Shown here: one piece after another, positions 1-8,204 of the stretch | Layout of the letters: the number at the start of each line of letters is the position of its first letter | Position numbering within the stretch: position 1 is the first letter of the stretch | The notes under the pieces: generated by a model | What the model saw: only the letters and a program-made list of their open reading frames with translations | Databases searched by the model: none | Told to the model about the DNA's origin: nothing | Assembly: GCF_002902345.1 (NCBI RefSeq) | Contig: NZ_PPQB01000019.1 | Coordinates: 14,540 to 78,539, forward strand | Reading direction: 5' to 3' | Length of the DNA stretch: 64,000 bases | Origin: Staphylococcus arlettae | Lineage (GTDB): Bacteria > Bacillota > Bacilli > Staphylococcales > Staphylococcaceae | Made by a program: the position numbers and the translations under genes

Positions 1-22
1 AGGGTTTCGACTAAAACATGAA

Positions 23-67
23 GTGGGATAGAAATCTGATTTTGAAAAAATGATTTCGTCGTCCCAC
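23..67. repeat. Staphylococcal intergenic hairpin repeat
   Basis: An interrupted inverted repeat: GTGGGA (23-28) pairs with TCCCAC (62-67) and GAAATC (31-36) pairs with GATTTC (52-57). The motif ending in GTCGTCCCACCCC resembles a repeat commonly found between staphylococcal genes. A shorter relative with GTCCCACCC lies near 56680-56690. No gene is apparent around it, and the element continues past the left edge or is complete here; I cannot tell. Confidence 0.5.
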
Positions 68-127
68 CCCGGCAAGGATGACTAGCGTTGAAATAAGCTC
101 GGTTTGAAGCGTATTTTCAATGCAGTC

Positions 128-180
128 AGCTACTGCCCATATGAAAAGAGGCTAGGACGAATCAATGTCGTCCAAGCCTC
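128..180. repeat. Hairpin repeat, copy 1
   Basis: CAGCTACTGCC is followed by ATATGAAAA and then a 13-base-arm hairpin, GAGGCTAGGACGA / TCGTCCAAGCCTC (148-180), with one A-A mismatch and a 7-base loop. The same layout recurs at 449-502, with different bases in the stem but pairing kept. It may be a terminator for a gene outside the window. Confidence 0.6.
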
Positions 181-343
181 CATACCGTAGAAAAATTCTT
201 TGCATTAATTTGCGAAAGGTTTGTTTATTTTCTATTTATATAGTTTTGTCAAAATAGTAGTGCTTTTTCGTATATTTACGTTAGTAGGAGATATTGTCGA
301 CCTATCGAATCATCTGATACATATATAACCTATATCCTGTTGA

Positions 344-438
344 CAGTGATTTATGCCGACTCCTGTGGGTAAAGCACTAGCCGAAGACTACAGGCTGAGG
401 CAGTGCCCACGGAAAGCGTGCATAAAAACTGCCAATAT
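344..438. repeat. Dispersed repeat R1
   Basis: A member of a dispersed element recognised by CTCCTGTGGG, GAAGACTACAGGCTGAG, AGTGCCCACGGAAAGCGTGCA and AAAACTGCC. It can fold through GTGGG/CCCAC, GCACT/AGTGC and AGCC/GGCT. Related copies are at 33414-33519, 33653-33767 and 47034-47117. Such elements are typical intergenic repeats of staphylococci. No coding potential is evident. Confidence 0.6.
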
Positions 439-465
439 ACCAAACATTCAGCTACTACCAATATG

Positions 466-504
466 AAAAGAGATTGGAACAAATCAATATTGTTCCAACC
501 TCTT
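466..504 (-). terminator. asp23 operon terminator (hairpin repeat, copy 2)
   Basis: On the minus strand, AAGAGGTTGGAACAA pairs with TTGTTCCAATCTCTT (15 bp, one G-U) around an 8-base loop, followed by TTTC. It lies 13 bases after the asp23 stop. The whole 449-502 segment is a variant of the 128-180 repeat. Confidence 0.75.
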
Positions 505-516
505 ATTTACTATTAA

Positions 517-1029
517 TTATTGTAAGCCTTTGTCTTGGCTATTGCTTGAACTTTGGCTTTTTTCATTTTTTTGTGACCATTCTTTTTTAGTCATTACATC
601 TTCAACATGCATATTAACTTCCACAACGTCTAAACCTGTAATGTATTTAACTTGTTCTTTCACTAATTCAGTCACTTTGCGGAAGATTTTTGGTGCTGAT
701 TCACCATATTCTACGATAACTTTTAAATCAACTGCAGCTTGTTTTTCACCGACTTCAACGCTTACACCACGTGTTACGTTACCACTATTATTTCCAAATG
801 AATTAGAAATACTGTCGACGAATCCGCCTTTCATTTCTAAAATACCATTAACTTCACGAGCTGCAATACCAGCAATTTTTTCAATTACTTCATCTGAGAA
901 AGTTAATTTGTTTGAGAATTCTGGTTCTTGTTTTTCTTGTTGCTGTTGTTGTTGTAATTCTTGTTCTTTTTCATTTACACCTGTTTGGTTGTCATAAGCT
1001 TGTTTAGCTTTATTGTTATCTACTGCCAT
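517..1029 (-). CDS. asp23: Alkaline shock protein 23, Asp23/Gls24 family
   Basis: A 170-residue Asp23/Gls24-family protein. In S. aureus this abundant sigma-B-dependent protein is held at the membrane by AmaP and responds to alkaline and cell-wall stress. The core (about residues 45-150) includes [14 protein letters not shown] and [17 protein letters not shown], nearly identical to the S. aureus protein. The start chosen is the ATG at 1029, because AAAGGAG lies 8 bases before it; an upstream in-frame ATG at 1062 lacks such a site. The N-terminal linker carries a run of six Gln. It is the last gene after amaP and the DUF2273 gene and is followed by a terminator at 466-504. Confidence 0.95.
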   Translation of the reverse strand: MAVDNNKAKQAYDNQTGVNEKEQELQQQQQQEKQEPEFSNKLTFSDEVIEKIAGIAAREVNGILEMKGGFVDSISNSFGNNSGNVTRGVSVEVGEKQAAVDLKVIVEYGESAPKIFRKVTELVKEQVKYITGLDVVEVNMHVEDVMTKKEWSQKNEKSQSSSNSQDKGLQ

Positions 1030-1095
1030 ATTTATTTCTCCTTTTTTTATGAAATTAATCATTTATTATTATTGCTTCCGATGAAGACTATAGCT

Positions 1096-1335
1096 TTAAC
1101 TCCACCGGTTAAGGAAGTTTAAGAAATCTTGCTTACGGTCTTTAGTATACCCGATACCAATACCGATTAAACACAATATAATAATTAATATAGTTTTCCA
1201 AAAGCCGAGTGTTAAAAATAATATTGCGATAATTAAGAAGGCTAGAAAACCGATAATACGCCATTTAAATGTTTTGAAAAAATCCACTACTACTTGTGTT
1301 GAATCTTGTTCATTTTGATTGTTATTGTTAGTCAT
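1096..1335 (-). CDS. DUF2273 small membrane protein
   Basis: A 79-residue protein with a charged Asn/Gln-rich N-terminus, two closely packed hydrophobic segments (about residues 26-47 and 49-65) and a basic C-terminus. It matches the DUF2273 small protein encoded between amaP and asp23 in staphylococci. A GGAGGGTAATC site precedes the ATG. The gap to amaP is 12 bases and to asp23 66 bases, so the three genes are probably cotranscribed. Its role is not established; position suggests it belongs to the Asp23-AmaP membrane assembly. Confidence 0.85.
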   Translation of the reverse strand: MTNNNNQNEQDSTQVVVDFFKTFKWRIIGFLAFLIIAILFLTLGFWKTILIIILCLIGIGIGYTKDRKQDFLNFLNRWS

Positions 1336-1347
1336 GATTACCCTCCC

Positions 1348-1884
1348 TTACAACACGCGTTGACCTGAAGATTTTTGATCTCTAACGTTAACTTCTAATT
1401 TTTTAACTGGAATTTCTGTAAAGTGTTCAACATTTTGTTTAATGTCTTCTCTCACTTGTTCAGTTAAACTACCAACTTGTACGTCACCTGGTACAAAGAA
1501 ATCTGCTTTGATTGTTATATGCGGATTTTTCTTTTTATTATAAAGCTTTGCGACTACATTCGGTTGTCTAATTTCGTCATATTTCACTACTGTGTCATAA
1601 GCCGATTTTTCAACTGCTTTACGGGAGACATAAATATGTCCATCTGCGTAATTTTTATATAATCCTGGCTTTCTGTGTGTCGGTTTAAATAAGCTAAATA
1701 CTAAAATCAAACCTATTAAAATTAGAAAGGCTGCTAACCCAATCAATGTAGGTTTGAACCAACTATATTGTAATAAGTAATCTTGATATTTTGTTATTCT
1801 AGAATCGTCAAGGTACATAAACAATAAGAAACCAACAATGACGACAATTAAGAGCCCTAAAATAAAGTTTTTTAGTCTTTTCAC
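1348..1884 (-). CDS. amaP: Alkaline shock response membrane anchor protein AmaP
   Basis: A 178-residue protein with two transmembrane helices (about 6-25 and 45-66), joined by a short loop, then a cytoplasmic domain with the Asp23/Gls24-like pattern (PHITIKADFFVPGDVQVGSL, residues about 118-137). In S. aureus AmaP anchors Asp23 at the membrane. AGGTGTCATACGG supplies the Shine-Dalgarno sequence. It opens the amaP-DUF2273-asp23 transcription unit, and a strong sigma-B promoter match lies 61-86 bases upstream of the start. Confidence 0.9.
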   Translation of the reverse strand: MKRLKNFILGLLIVVIVGFLLFMYLDDSRITKYQDYLLQYSWFKPTLIGLAAFLILIGLILVFSLFKPTHRKPGLYKNYADGHIYVSRKAVEKSAYDTVVKYDEIRQPNVVAKLYNKKKNPHITIKADFFVPGDVQVGSLTEQVREDIKQNVEHFTEIPVKKLEVNVRDQKSSGQRVL

Positions 1885-1944
1885 CCGTATGACACCTCCT
1901 ATGCATTTTTATTATGTACAAGTACAACGAGCCATACAGAAGTA

Positions 1945-1970
1945 TTACCCCGTTTGTTAATCTTAAAAAC
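1945..1970 (-). promoter_or_regulatory. Predicted sigma-B promoter for amaP-asp23
   Basis: Minus strand: GTTTTT (1970-1965), 14-base spacer, GGGTAA (1950-1945). This fits the staphylococcal sigma-B consensus GttTww-N12-15-gGGwAw. asp23 is the standard sigma-B reporter gene in S. aureus. Confidence 0.8.
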
Positions 1971-2072
1971 GTTATTTTATTTTTTTTATTACAATTTTCT
2001 TTTTAAACATGTACTAGTAGATAAAATTTCGTCATATAAAATAACTTAGCTATCAAATTGTACCTGTCTCAT

Positions 2073-3617
2073 TTAGTCTTCATTCATTTTTAATTCCTGA
2101 TGTTTTGACTGAGATAACTTAAACTGTTGATTTCTTGGCTTTTCAATCGCTAAAGATTTAAATAACGACCATATCATTAATATAATTACTATTGAAAATG
2201 GTAGTGCAGCAATAATCAGTAAATTTTGTATGGATTGAGTACCACCTGTATAAATCATGATCATTGCAAATAGCGCTAAAATTACGCCCCAACTTACTTT
2301 GACAAAACCTGTAGGATTAATATGTCCTTTCGAGCTGAGCATTCCTAACACATAGGTAGCTGAATCAGCTGAAGTAACAAAGAAAATCATGATAACTACT
2401 AATGTTATTAAACTTAATATAAATCCTAACGGATAATGTTCTAATGTAGCAAAAGTAGCCGTTTCAGTTGCATACTTAGCTATATCTGCTATACCATGCT
2501 GCTGCAAATAAATAGCTGATGTGCCAAATACTGCAAAGAATATGAAACAAACAAGTGCCGGTACGAATAACACACCTAAGATAAATTCTTTGATAGTTCT
2601 ACCGCGTGAAACACGTGCAATAAAGATACCAACAAATGGTGCCCATGAAATCCACCATGCCCAGTAGAAAATAGTCCAATTTTGTAGCCATTGGAATTTC
2701 TCTCCACCAGATTGTGGAATACGTAAACTCATTTTGAAAAAGTTGGCAATGTAATCTCCCAAGCCATTAGTGAAAGTATTTAAAATACTCAATGTTGGTC
2801 CTACACAGAATAAGGCAACTAATACGACAAAAGCTAATGCCATATTAATATTACTAAGGCTTTTAATTCCTTTATTTATACCTGACCACGCTGACCAAGT
2901 AAATAAGATAGTAGCAATAATTATAATAACAACTTGAACACCAAAATTAGATGGTATATTGAATAAAAAGTTTAAACCTTCGTTAATTTGTAAAGCTCCA
3001 AAACCTAATGTAGCTGCCACTCCAGTAACTGTCGCAATAATGGCCAGTACATCTATCGCTTGTCCTAGAGGACCACGCATAGTTTTTTCGCCAAACAATG
3101 GCATTAAAGTTGCACTAACAAGACCGGGATAACCTTTGTGAAAACTAAAATAAGCAAATATTAAAGCCACAATCCCGTACACAGCCCAAGCATGAATACC
3201 CCAATGAAAAAATGAAAATTGCATTGCTTCATTGATAGCTGTTTGTGTTCCTGCTTTATGTATTGGTGTCATAGTGAAAGCATGACTTATAGGTTCTGCA
3301 GTAGTCCAAAAGACTAAACCAATACCCATACCAGCACTAAATAACATCGCAAACCATGATTTTAGTGAGAATTCAGGATCTTCCCCTTCTTTTCCTAAAG
3401 TAATACTGGCATATCTAGAAAATAATAAATAAATACAAACTATTAAAATAAATAATACTAATAGTAAATAGTACCAGCCAAAATTAACTGCTATAAAGGA
3501 AGTAATATTTTGAGTTATAGTTTCCAGTGTTTTTGGCCATATTGCACCGTATATTACAAATCCAGTACAGATAAGTAATGCAACCCAAAATACTCCCGTA
3601 ATTGATTTCATTCGCAT
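2073..3617 (-). CDS. opuD2: BCCT-family glycine betaine transporter (OpuD-like)
   Basis: A 514-residue betaine/carnitine/choline transporter that imports compatible solutes with sodium during osmotic stress. About 12 hydrophobic segments are visible. The family signature region WTIFYWAWWISWAPFVGIFI (about residues 316-335) includes the Trp cluster that forms the substrate cage. The usual start is the ATG at 3617, with GGAG 10 bases upstream; an ATG two codons later is also possible. In S. aureus opuD2 precedes amaP and asp23, as here. A predicted sigma-B promoter sits 36 bases upstream, linking osmoprotection to the general stress response. Confidence 0.9.
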   Translation of the reverse strand: MRMKSITGVFWVALLICTGFVIYGAIWPKTLETITQNITSFIAVNFGWYYLLLVLFILIVCIYLLFSRYASITLGKEGEDPEFSLKSWFAMLFSAGMGIGLVFWTTAEPISHAFTMTPIHKAGTQTAINEAMQFSFFHWGIHAWAVYGIVALIFAYFSFHKGYPGLVSATLMPLFGEKTMRGPLGQAIDVLAIIATVTGVAATLGFGALQINEGLNFLFNIPSNFGVQVVIIIIATILFTWSAWSGINKGIKSLSNINMALAFVVLVALFCVGPTLSILNTFTNGLGDYIANFFKMSLRIPQSGGEKFQWLQNWTIFYWAWWISWAPFVGIFIARVSRGRTIKEFILGVLFVPALVCFIFFAVFGTSAIYLQQHGIADIAKYATETATFATLEHYPLGFILSLITLVVIMIFFVTSADSATYVLGMLSSKGHINPTGFVKVSWGVILALFAMIMIYTGGTQSIQNLLIIAALPFSIVIILMIWSLFKSLAIEKPRNQQFKLSQSKHQELKMNED

Positions 3618-3652
3618 AATCCATTCACTCCGGTTAATTTGATATATAACTT

Positions 3653-3677
3653 ATACCCTACGACATGCAAATTATAC
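3653..3677 (-). promoter_or_regulatory. Predicted sigma-B promoter for opuD2
   Basis: Minus strand: GTATAA (3677-3672), 13-base spacer, GGGTAT (3658-3653). The -10 is perfect and the -35 is a good sigma-B match. The distance to the opuD2 ATG (3617) is suitable. Confidence 0.65.
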
Positions 3678-3698
3678 ATTTAATGCATGTTTAACTAA

Positions 3699-3750
3699 TA
3701 AAAATGGCGAACATAACAATCTATAATTGGAATAGATTGTTATATTCGCC
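3699..3750 (-). terminator. Intrinsic terminator for the MDR operon
   Basis: On the minus strand two 19-base arms, 3750-3732 and 3724-3706, pair with one G-U around a 7-base loop and are followed by TTTTT. It lies downstream of the 3843-4859 gene. Confidence 0.85.
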
Positions 3751-3842
3751 TTCATATTTTAACAAAGCTAATAAATTGTGTAACTCTATATAATTGTATT
3801 CACTTGATACATTAACTCTCGAGTTTACTATTAGTTGTTAGT

Positions 3843-4859
3843 TCAATCATTTATTAAGTTAATAACTAATTTTCCAATCATCTGATTAGACTCTAATAGT
3901 TCATGTGCAGTATAAAGTGATTCTGCCGTTAAACCTTCAATGACTTTATTTGTGGTAGGTTGGTAGATTCCCGCTTCCAAGTTAGCTGTTACATCATTTA
4001 AATAACGATGATGCATAATCATATCATCAGTTTTATGCAAAGGTCTTGAATACATATATTCATGTGTAAAGGTCACACTTTTATTTTTTAATAAGTTTAA
4101 ATCTTGTTTGTCATTAAATGCTACAATAGTAGCAATTTTTCCACGTGGTTTGACTAAATCAATCATAACTTCGTAATACATGTCAGTACTAAATGTACAA
4201 AATACAAAATCTACTTCTGCTAACTCATGTGATTTAAACGCTGCTCTCAAATCTTCTTTATGGTTAAGTACTACGTCAGCACCCATTTGTTGCGACCATT
4301 CTACTGTCGCATCACGAGAAGCAGTTGTAATAACGTAGAGTCCATACTGTTTAGCAATTTGGGTAGCAATACTTCCTACTCCACCAGCTCCATTGATAAT
4401 AAGTATAGACTTACCTACATTATCTTCAGCAATATGAGAAATACCGAATACATCAAATAAAGTTTCTGACGCTGTTAACGCAGTTAATGGAATGCCTACA
4501 GCTTCTATATTGGATAAATTTTGAGGTTTCAAAGCAACAAGCTGCTCATTAACAAGTTGATATTCTTGATTCGAACCTTGACAGTCTGGTGAGCCTGAAT
4601 AATACACGGTGTCACCAATATCAAACAGTGTTACATTATCACCTATGGCCTCTATTGTACCAACACAATCATAGCCTAGAATCCTTGGTCCGTTTTGTAC
4701 CGGTGATTGTCTAATTTTAGTATCAACAGGATTCACACTAATCGCTTCGACACGAACCAGTAATTCTTTATCTTGTGGTTGAGGTGTATCAATATCTAAT
4801 TCGTAAAAATGATTACCTTCTTCTAATGAAAAAGCACGATCTGCAACTATTGCTTTCAT
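3843..4859 (-). CDS. Zinc-type alcohol dehydrogenase-like / quinone oxidoreductase family protein
   Basis: A 338-residue medium-chain dehydrogenase/reductase, close to the S. aureus 'zinc-type alcohol dehydrogenase-like protein' (SA1988 family). The N-terminal GroES-like domain carries [11 protein letters not shown] and the Rossmann part has the NADPH motif [19 protein letters not shown] (about residues 154-172). The residues that bind catalytic zinc in true alcohol dehydrogenases are not evident, so an NADPH-dependent quinone or enone reductase activity is likelier. AAAGGA precedes the ATG. It follows the 4877-5884 gene by 17 bases and is probably cotranscribed with it. Confidence 0.85.
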   Translation of the reverse strand: MKAIVADRAFSLEEGNHFYELDIDTPQPQDKELLVRVEAISVNPVDTKIRQSPVQNGPRILGYDCVGTIEAIGDNVTLFDIGDTVYYSGSPDCQGSNQEYQLVNEQLVALKPQNLSNIEAVGIPLTALTASETLFDVFGISHIAEDNVGKSILIINGAGGVGSIATQIAKQYGLYVITTASRDATVEWSQQMGADVVLNHKEDLRAAFKSHELAEVDFVFCTFSTDMYYEVMIDLVKPRGKIATIVAFNDKQDLNLLKNKSVTFTHEYMYSRPLHKTDDMIMHHRYLNDVTANLEAGIYQPTTNKVIEGLTAESLYTAHELLESNQMIGKLVINLIND

Positions 4860-4876
4860 GTTATGTCATTTCCTTT

Positions 4877-5884
4877 CTATTCGAGATCTTTTACACGTAC
4901 AACTTGTTTACCAAAATTATCACCAGTAAATAAATTTCTAAATGCTTGTGGTAAATGCTCAAAGCCATCCATAATTGATGTTTTACTTTTAATTTTATCT
5001 TCTGTTACCCATTGTGCAAGTTCTTTACTAGCATTTGCAAAATCATCTGCATAATTTGCAACAATGAAACCTTGCATTAGTGCTTGTGATTTAATTAATA
5101 TCGGCTGAATTCTAGGACCATGATCTATTTCTACGTCATTATATCCTGAAATCGCTCCACAGACAGGAATACGTGCAAATTGATTTAAATGCTTCAATAC
5201 TTCATCAGCGACATGCCCACCAACATTTTCGAAGTATACGTCTACACCATCTGGCACAGCATCTGCTAATAATGAGGCATATTGTGAATCTTTATAATCA
5301 ACGGCTGCGTCAAATCCTAATTCTGTAACGAGATAATCAGTTTTTTCCTTACCACCCGCTATACCAACAACACGTGCACCTTTTAATTTGGCAATTTGAC
5401 CTACTACAGAGCCGACTGCACCAGACGCCGCAGAAACAACTACAGTTTCACCTGCTTTAGGTTGCCCAATTTTTAATAAACCATGATACGCCGTTTGACC
5501 TGTCATACCTAAAACACTTAAATATAAATGTAGAGGTATGTCAGTTTGAGTTACTTTAGTTACATCATCAGGTTGAATATTAACAGCTGTTTGCCACGGT
5601 AAACGGCCGACTACAATGTCACCATTACTAAACCCTTGTGCTTTACTCTTTATTACTCGAGCGACAATATGACCATTTAAAGGTTTATTTACTTCAAATG
5701 GCTGTACATAAGACTTACCTTCATTCATTCGCCCTCTCATATAAGGATCTACAGAAATATAAATTGCTTCAACTTGTATTTCTCCGTCACTAGGGTCTGC
5801 TAAATCCACGGTTTCATATTTAAACACATCGTCCGTAGGTACACCTTGAGGTCTTTTGGCTAATAGAATTTGTTCAGCTTTCAT
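4877..5884 (-). CDS. NADP-dependent MDR oxidoreductase (CurA/leukotriene-B4-dehydrogenase-like)
   Basis: A 335-residue zinc-independent medium-chain reductase. Visible marks are RPQGVPTDDVF near the N-terminus, SVDPYMRGRMNEGKSY (about residues 45-60), and the cofactor motif SAASGAVGSVVGQIAKLKGA (about 152-171). Relatives (YfmJ, prostaglandin/curcumin reductases) reduce alpha,beta-unsaturated carbonyls with NADPH. GGAGG precedes the ATG by 8 bases. It heads a two-gene operon with the second MDR gene and is divergent from a flavin oxidoreductase. Together they suggest handling of reactive carbonyls or quinones (inference). Confidence 0.88.
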   Translation of the reverse strand: MKAEQILLAKRPQGVPTDDVFKYETVDLADPSDGEIQVEAIYISVDPYMRGRMNEGKSYVQPFEVNKPLNGHIVARVIKSKAQGFSNGDIVVGRLPWQTAVNIQPDDVTKVTQTDIPLHLYLSVLGMTGQTAYHGLLKIGQPKAGETVVVSAASGAVGSVVGQIAKLKGARVVGIAGGKEKTDYLVTELGFDAAVDYKDSQYASLLADAVPDGVDVYFENVGGHVADEVLKHLNQFARIPVCGAISGYNDVEIDHGPRIQPILIKSQALMQGFIVANYADDFANASKELAQWVTEDKIKSKTSIMDGFEHLPQAFRNLFTGDNFGKQVVRVKDLE

Positions 5885-5922
5885 AATTTATCGCCTCCGT
5901 ATAAAAATAATATTTCAAGTTA

Positions 5923-5951
5923 ATTCTATATTTACTTCTTACTGGAATCAA
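5923..5951 (-). promoter_or_regulatory. Predicted promoter of the MDR operon
   Basis: Minus strand: TTGATT (5951-5946), 17-base spacer, TAGAAT (5928-5923). The ATG is at 5884. Confidence 0.5.
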
Positions 5952-5978
5952 TCAAAGTGATTAATTAATTAGTGAATG

Positions 5979-5993
5979 TTATGATAATCATAT
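5979..5993. promoter_or_regulatory. Palindromic operator candidate (PerR-like)
   Basis: TATGAT-A-ATCATA (5980-5992) is a perfect inverted repeat 31 bases before the 6024 start, in the divergent intergenic region. It resembles the PerR box TTATAATNATTATAA with symmetric changes. Which regulator binds is unknown. Confidence 0.4.
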
Positions 5994-6023
5994 TATTATG
6001 GTCAATATGGAGGAACGTGTGGG

Positions 6024-7022
6024 ATGAAATTAAGTATTTTAGATTATGTGCCAATTTTTGAGGGCGAAAATGCCACATCTGCATTAAATCATACTATTGC
6101 CTTAGCTAAAGTTGCTGAACAGTATCATTATCATCGCTATTGGATTGCAGAGCATCACCAAGTATTTTCGGTTGCTTCGAGTGCTCCTGAAATGATTATG
6201 ATGTCACTGTTAGAAAATACAACATCAATTAATATAGGTAGTGGCGGTGTTATGTTGCCACATTATAGTGCATATAAAGTAGCAGAACAATTTAAAACAA
6301 TGGAAGCTAGACACCCCGGTCGTGTTGACTTAGGTATAGGACGTTCACCGAGTTTTCCAAACGTTAACGCTGCATTAAACGAAAACAAAACAGCAACTGT
6401 AAATTACGAGCAACAACTCATCGATTTATCGACATATTTTAATGATGACATAAACACACACAATCGTTTTCACGCATTGTATGCTACACCTATGATTAGT
6501 ACACAACCTTCAATGTATTTACTTTCTACTAGTATAGATAGTGCAAAATTAGCTGCTAAACAAGGCTTACCTCTAGTAGTAGCATTGATGGGACAACCGA
6601 CAACGAAAATTAAACAAATGATTCAAACTTACAAGCAAGAATACTTGCAATATCGTCACGAACAACCACCTTATGTCATCGTTGCTACTTTTGTCATTAC
6701 AGCTGATACTCAAGAACAAGTCTCCGCTTTAGAGCAGCCTTTTCATTTATGGTTATTACGGATAAATTATTTAGATCAACCTACTGTTTATCCTTCTATT
6801 GACTTTACTGTCAATCGTGGTTTTTCTGCACGTGAATATCAAAAATTCGAACAAAATAAACGTCGAGTCATAGCTGATACCCCTAATAATGTTAGACAGC
6901 GATTGTCATCATTAGCTACAGAATATAACGCTGATGAAATTATGATACTTCCCCATGTATATGGAACAAATAATCGTATTCGTTTAGTTGAACTTTTAGG
7001 ACAATTAAATGATGACAACTAA
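6024..7022 (+). CDS. Luciferase-like (LLM class) flavin-dependent oxidoreductase
   Basis: A 332-residue LLM-class protein. The N-terminal pattern LDYVPIFEG, then HRYWIAEHHQVFSVASSAPEM (residues about 38-58) and RVDLGIGRSP (about 101-110) are hallmarks of the MsnO8/YhbW-type branch of the bacterial luciferase family, TIM-barrel enzymes using reduced FMN. The substrate is unknown. GGAGGAACGTGTGGG precedes the ATG. It stands alone on the plus strand, opposite two NADPH-dependent reductases, and ends at the terminator at 7033-7070. A shared redox-stress role is inference only. Confidence 0.85.
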   Translation: MKLSILDYVPIFEGENATSALNHTIALAKVAEQYHYHRYWIAEHHQVFSVASSAPEMIMMSLLENTTSINIGSGGVMLPHYSAYKVAEQFKTMEARHPGRVDLGIGRSPSFPNVNAALNENKTATVNYEQQLIDLSTYFNDDINTHNRFHALYATPMISTQPSMYLLSTSIDSAKLAAKQGLPLVVALMGQPTTKIKQMIQTYKQEYLQYRHEQPPYVIVATFVITADTQEQVSALEQPFHLWLLRINYLDQPTVYPSIDFTVNRGFSAREYQKFEQNKRRVIADTPNNVRQRLSSLATEYNADEIMILPHVYGTNNRIRLVELLGQLNDDN

Positions 7023-7032
7023 GTAATATATT

Positions 7033-7070
7033 TAAAAGAACTAGCCAGAAATTTGGGGTTAGTTCTTTTA
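7033..7070 (+). terminator. Terminator after the LLM oxidoreductase
   Basis: TAAAAGAACTA (7033-7043) pairs with TAGTTCTTTTA (7060-7070), followed by TTTTATT. Confidence 0.75.
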
Positions 7071-7095
7071 TTTTATTCAGAGTGAAATTAAAACA

Positions 7096-7128
7096 TAAAA
7101 AAAGCACTTCCCAATTGGGAAGTGCTTT
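7096..7128 (-). terminator. rplM-rpsI terminator
   Basis: A perfect 28-base palindrome (7101-7128, centre CCCAATTGGG). On the minus strand it runs into seven T residues. It sits 17 bases after the rpsI stop. Confidence 0.9.
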
Positions 7129-7144
7129 GAAATGACACCAATAA

Positions 7145-7537
7145 TTAACGTTTTGAGAATTGTGGTGAACGACGTGCTTTTTTAAGACCTGGTTTTTTAC
7201 GTTCTTTCATACGTGGGTCACGTGTAAGTAATCCAGCACGTTTTAATGAAGATCTGTATTCAGGATCTGCTTCTAATAATGCACGAGAGATTCCGTGACG
7301 GATAGCTTGTGCTTGTCCAGTGAATCCTCCACCGTGAACATTTACTAATACATCGTAGTTACCTTTTGTTTCTGTAACGTCGAATGCTTGGTTAATGTCT
7401 AAAATTAATGATTCAAATGGTAAGTAGTCACGTACGTCACGACCATTAACTGTCATGTTACCTTCACCTGGTACTAAACGTACACGTGCTACTGAGTTTT
7501 TACGACGGCCTGTGCCTTTATATTCAACTTGTGCCAA
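7145..7537 (-). CDS. rpsI: 30S ribosomal protein S9
   Basis: A 130-residue S9 protein of the 30S head, whose C-terminal [12 protein letters not shown] tail reaches the P-site t[17 protein letters not shown] and [14 protein letters not shown] are diagnostic. The start codon is TTG at 7537: GGAGG lies 8 bases before it and the N-terminus [12 protein letters not shown] matches other staphylococcal S9 proteins. It follows rplM by 19 bases and ends at a strong terminator. Confidence 0.97.
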   Translation of the reverse strand: MAQVEYKGTGRRKNSVARVRLVPGEGNMTVNGRDVRDYLPFESLILDINQAFDVTETKGNYDVLVNVHGGGFTGQAQAIRHGISRALLEADPEYRSSLKRAGLLTRDPRMKERKKPGLKKARRSPQFSKR

Positions 7538-7556
7538 TGTAATTTCCTCCTTCTAA

Positions 7557-7994
7557 TTAACCACGTAACTCGTAGTTTTCTGGTTGTTGTGCAGCGTGTG
7601 GATGTTCAGCGCCACCATATACAAATAATTTTTTGCCTTGTTTTTCGCCTAAACGAGTGCTTGGTAACATACCTTTAATTGAAGTTTCAAGTAAACGTTC
7701 TGGATTTTTTTCTCTTAATTCACCAGCAGTAACTGATTTGATACCGCCTGGGTGATTTGAGTGACGATAGTAAACTTTGTCTTGTGCTTTGTTTCCAGTG
7801 AATTGGATTTTACCAGCATTGATGATGATTACATAATCACCTGTATCAACGTGTGGTGTGTAAGTTGCTTTATTTTTACCGCGTAAGATAGTTGCTACTT
7901 CTGAAGATAAACGACCTAATGTTTGTCCTTCAGCATCAATAACATACCATTTGCGCTCAATGTTTGCTTCATTAGCCATAAATGTTTGACGCAT
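7557..7994 (-). CDS. rplM: 50S ribosomal protein L13
   Basis: A 145-residue L13, an early-assembly 50S protein. The sequence from [20 protein letters not shown] to the C-terminal [12 protein letters not shown] is essentially the staphylococcal protein. GGAGG precedes the ATG by 9 bases. It is the first gene of rplM-rpsI, with its own promoter (8170-8198) and a leader of about 165 bases that may carry L13-dependent control. Confidence 0.97.
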   Translation of the reverse strand: MRQTFMANEANIERKWYVIDAEGQTLGRLSSEVATILRGKNKATYTPHVDTGDYVIIINAGKIQFTGNKAQDKVYYRHSNHPGGIKSVTAGELREKNPERLLETSIKGMLPSTRLGEKQGKKLFVYGGAEHPHAAQQPENYELRG

Positions 7995-8162
7995 AATAAT
8001 TGTCCTCCTAAGAAATAAATGTTTCGTCTTTTGTTAGTACATAATTTGTTACGATGTAAAGCTGAGATTTCATTTATTTGTTAACTGTTGTTCTACCTGC
8101 TTATATATCTAGTAACACAATAAGTTTCCGGGGCTTATCGTGGGGTGATATAAAACAATACC
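7995..8162 (-). ncRNA. rplM 5' leader, candidate L13 leader
   Basis: The transcript from the promoter at 8170-8198 would have about 165 untranslated bases. Within it CACGATAAG (8142-8134) and CTTATTGTG (8124-8116) form a 9-bp hairpin with one G-U. Firmicutes are known to use an L13 leader for autogenous control; whether this one matches that covariance model was not tested. Confidence 0.5.
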
Positions 8163-8169
8163 GTTAGTA

Positions 8170-8198
8170 ATCTTATAATTTTTATGTCTATTTGTCAA
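8170..8198 (-). promoter_or_regulatory. rplM promoter
   Basis: Minus strand: perfect TTGACA (8198-8193), 17-base spacer, TAAGAT (8175-8170). It begins 7 bases from the truA stop. Confidence 0.8.
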
Positions 8199-8204
8199 TC
8201 TAAT

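Larger units (their letters stand above)
1..516. other. Gene-free, repeat-filled stretch
   Basis: No open reading frame with a plausible ribosome binding site is visible. The stretch holds the 23-67 hairpin, hairpin copy 1 (128-180), an AT-rich spacer (about 200-340), repeat R1 (344-438) and the asp23 terminator (466-504). Confidence 0.6.

Noticed and set aside
530-997. 155-codon plus-strand frame opposite asp23
   Set aside because: It is a shadow of asp23, without a Shine-Dalgarno site, and its Cys run simply mirrors the Gln tract.
5951-5976. Mirror-symmetric GTGATTAATTAATTAGTG as an operator
   Set aside because: It is a mirror repeat rather than an inverted repeat; the AT core is palindromic only by composition.
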